Part shown: in pieces, positions 6,159 to 7,269 of the stretch
Numbering within the stretch: the stretch's first letter is position 1
Layout of the letters: every line of letters begins with the position of its first letter
NCBI GenBank assembly: GCA_946645735.1
Contig: CAMPCK010000042.1
Coordinates: 1 to 7,269 of the forward strand
DNA length: 7,269 nt
Source of the DNA: an uncultured Clostridia bacterium
GTDB lineage: Bacteria > Bacillota_A > Clostridia > Peptostreptococcales > Anaerovoracaceae
Direction of reading: 5' to 3'
Translations under genes and position numbers: made by a program
Notes under the pieces: generated by a model
What the model saw: only the letters and a program-made list of their open reading frames with translations
Told to the model about the DNA's origin: nothing
Databases searched by the model: none

Positions 6159-6977
6159 CTACATCAGGGGAAGAATCCGCTCCTCTATTATCCTTCTCAT
6201 GGCCATTGCATTAAAAGGTCTGTCCGGACCGTCCATGGTAACGATAAGATTCTCAGGAGGATAAATGCCATTATCATAGTAAAGCAGCATCCTGTTTTTG
6301 AAATCTTCCCTGTAGCTGTCCTTATCAAGCATCCCGAAATGTTCCCAGTAGATAACGGTTCCGTCCGGCAGGAATATGGTAAAGTCAGGATAAATGGTTT
6401 TCTTCTCCATGAATGCTGTCCCGTCATCTCTTACGGTTATCTTGCTTAATTCCAACGCCATCTCATACCTGAATACTATTTTGTAAAAAATCAGCATCTC
6501 ACAGATTGCCATTTCATTCTTACTCCTGACCTTAAGTCCGTTTGAACAAGTGATGGTCAGCTTATCCCGCTCCTTGGGATTTTCTGACTGCTTTACAGCA
6601 GCAGCCGGAGTCTTTTGCTCAAGATATTCTATGGCTTTGCAATATGTTGCCGGGAGGTTCTCTTTTATAGAGTCATAATCATAATCCGTAACATTCTGCT
6701 CTGCCATTTCAAGGTATTTGATGTTTTCAGTAAGGATCTCCTCATACTCTTTTAAGAATCTTCCATAGGCAATTCCCCTCAGCCTATTCTCATCCGAAAC
6801 CTTGATATAGGTCATCCTGCCCTGCGCGTGGTCCCTGTAGTAAAAATAGTGACTGCCGTTCCGCGCCTTGGTAACTGTAAGCACTTTAACAGGGTATTTT
6901 TTCCTTTTCTTTTTTACATCAGCCAATGCTTTCTTTTCAATTTTGATTTCCTCCGCTATGAATTCTTTGATTCGCAT
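6159..6977 (-). CDS. PD-(D/E)XK nuclease-like protein of unknown function
   Basis: A 272-residue soluble protein that I place in the PD-(D/E)XK nuclease fold by motif only. The C-terminal half has RSKNEMAICEML (E155 on a helix), YE at 171-172, YPDFTIFLPDG with D198, and IYWEHFG with E212. A conserved-looking stretch (218-247) with K227 and NLIVTMD follows. This D-(X)13-E arrangement after an N-terminal Glu helix fits a PD-(D/E)XK active site, although the usual E-X-K reads E-H-F. The N-terminal part is very basic (10-37, Lys-rich), then has YFYYRDHAQGRMTYIKV (44-60) and a Tyr- and Glu-rich helical region, possibly for nucleic-acid binding. There is no signal peptide or membrane segment. Similar proteins occur, as I recall, in Lachnospiraceae genomes, often in accessory regions. 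The start is fixed by AGGAGG 6 nt upstream. No terminator separates it from the repeat array. Its lower GC than the hydrogenase is compatible with horizontal acquisition. Biological role unknown. Confidence 0.82.
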   Translation of the reverse strand: MRIKEFIAEEIKIEKKALADVKKKRKKYPVKVLTVTKARNGSHYFYYRDHAQGRMTYIKVSDENRLRGIAYGRFLKEYEEILTENIKYLEMAEQNVTDYDYDSIKENLPATYCKAIEYLEQKTPAAAVKQSENPKERDKLTITCSNGLKVRSKNEMAICEMLIFYKIVFRYEMALELSKITVRDDGTAFMEKKTIYPDFTIFLPDGTVIYWEHFGMLDKDSYREDFKNRMLLYYDNGIYPPENLIVTMDGPDRPFNAMAMRRIIEERILPLM

Positions 6978-6983
6978 GGTTTA

Positions 6984-6990
6984 CCTCCTT
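6984..6990 (-). promoter_or_regulatory. Strong Shine-Dalgarno for the nuclease-like gene
   Basis: AAGGAGG on the - strand lies 6 nt before the ATG at 6977. It is the best ribosome-binding site in the window and fixes the start. It suggests that the protein is efficiently translated when the gene is transcribed. Confidence 0.88.
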
Positions 6991-7011
6991 TTGATTTTGG
7001 GGATGGCGGGT

Positions 7012-7023
7012 CGGGCCGGCCCG
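7012..7023. repeat. GC-only palindrome in the leader of the nuclease-like gene
   Basis: CGGGCCGGCCCG is a perfect 12-bp palindrome, 35-46 bp upstream of the start codon and just before an A-rich stretch with the Shine-Dalgarno. It has no U-tract, so it is not a terminator. It could be an operator or a short structure in the mRNA leader. The function is not evident. Confidence 0.4.
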
Positions 7024-7058
7024 CGCATCGGTTAAGCTCTGTGATTATCTGATCATGC

Positions 7059-7089
7059 AAAAAACGCAAGCCCCACCTGACTTGCGTTT
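7059..7089 (-). terminator. Leftward intrinsic terminator upstream of the nuclease-like gene
   Basis: AAACGCAAG (7062-7070) and CTTGCGTTT (7081-7089) form a 9-bp stem with a 10-nt loop. On the - strand the right arm runs straight into a six-base U-tract (7064-7059). On the + strand there is also TTTTTT at 7095-7100, 5 nt beyond the stem, so weak rightward activity is possible. It ends a - strand transcript coming from the right and isolates the nuclease-like gene, whose promoter would then lie between about 6990 and 7060. Confidence 0.82.
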
Positions 7090-7102
7090 CTGAGTTTTTT
7101 AA

Positions 7103-7120
7103 GTGATATCATAATATCAC
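7103..7120. promoter_or_regulatory. 18-bp palindrome, operator candidate
   Basis: GTGATATCATAATATCAC has 7-bp perfect arms (GTGATAT and ATATCAC) around a 4-bp centre, the geometry of many dimeric repressor sites. It sits between two leftward terminators in AT-rich DNA without a convincing gene. What it would control is unknown. Confidence 0.4.
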
Positions 7121-7213
7121 ATGAAAACATCCTTTTCAGCCCATTTTTAATTTTTTTGAAAAAAGTTATCCCCCAAGCGGCGGAGCCCCGTGTCCCCTGG
7201 CTCCCTTAACCCT
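7121..7213. other. Non-coding gap between two leftward terminators
   Basis: No supportable gene is seen. The stretch holds A/T runs (about 7143-7165) and then a G/C-rich part with a 6-bp inverted repeat, GGAGCC at 7182-7187 and GGCTCC at 7199-7204 with an 11-nt loop. That hairpin has no U-tract on either strand. A small RNA is possible but nothing demonstrates one. Confidence 0.4.
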
Positions 7214-7241
7214 AAACAAAACAGGGCCCCGCGGGGCCCTG
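7214..7241 (-). terminator. Leftward terminator with perfect GC palindrome
   Basis: CAGGGCCCCGCGGGGCCCTG (7222-7241) is a perfect 20-bp palindrome that folds as an 8-bp GC stem with a 4-nt loop. On the - strand it is followed by TTTTGTTTAG. It probably terminates a - strand gene whose 3' end is at or beyond the right edge of the window. Confidence 0.78.
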
Positions 7242-7269
7242 CATAAGTCTTTATAAAAGTTTGGATGTG

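Noticed and set aside
7055..7135. 25-codon - strand ORF between the two right-hand terminators
   Set aside because: It runs through the terminator stem, its Shine-Dalgarno-like GG is too close to the ATG, and nothing supports translation.
7165..7173. DnaA-box-like TTATCCCCC
   Set aside because: It is a single imperfect match to TTATCCACA in a low-complexity stretch with no second box or dnaA nearby, so it does not indicate an origin.

Overview
The window looks like chromosomal DNA from an anaerobic Firmicute, most likely a Lachnospiraceae-type clostridium. The evidence is a clostridial-style group A [FeFe] hydrogenase, a Gram-positive RND exporter of the gut-Firmicute kind, a clostridial-style RNase HI, and a short PD-(D/E)XK-like protein of a type I recall from Lachnospiraceae accessory regions. 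The taxonomic call is inference from protein style; no rRNA or marker gene is present.

Layout. (1) From the left edge to 1382, + strand: the C-terminal three quarters of an [FeFe] hydrogenase catalytic subunit, cut at its 5' end by the window. (2) 1389-1421: a strong hairpin terminator shared by the convergent hydrogenase and RNase HI genes. (3) 1425-1970, - strand: RNase HI with a C-terminal insertion. (4) 1987-2023: a GC-rich hairpin in the short gap between RNase HI and the RND gene. (5) 2022-5675, - strand: a 1217-residue RND exporter with a roughly 175-residue coiled-coil insertion in its porter domain. A good promoter with a palindrome over its -10 lies at 5722-5756. (6) 5837-6142: an AT-rich non-coding array of twelve 8-bp half-sites (TTCATATA or its complement TATATGAA) in strictly alternating orientation, with a 53-54 bp period. 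(7) 6159-6977, - strand: a PD-(D/E)XK nuclease-like protein of unknown function. (8) 6978-7269: non-coding, with two hairpin terminators facing left and two palindromes, so another - strand gene probably ends just beyond the right edge.

How the parts relate. The hydrogenase is ordinary fermentative metabolism and probably the last gene of an operon lying to the left. RND and RNase HI run in the same direction and may be partly co-transcribed through a leaky hairpin. The most unusual part is the right third. The nuclease-like gene has a perfect Shine-Dalgarno and is followed directly, with no terminator, by the phased array. All twelve half-sites fall near one face of the helix (spacings of 22 and 31-32 bp), which points to cooperative protein binding rather than CRISPR. 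Whether the array belongs to the nuclease gene, regulates the RND promoter about 80 bp beyond it, or does something else such as partition, replication or transposition cannot be decided from sequence alone.
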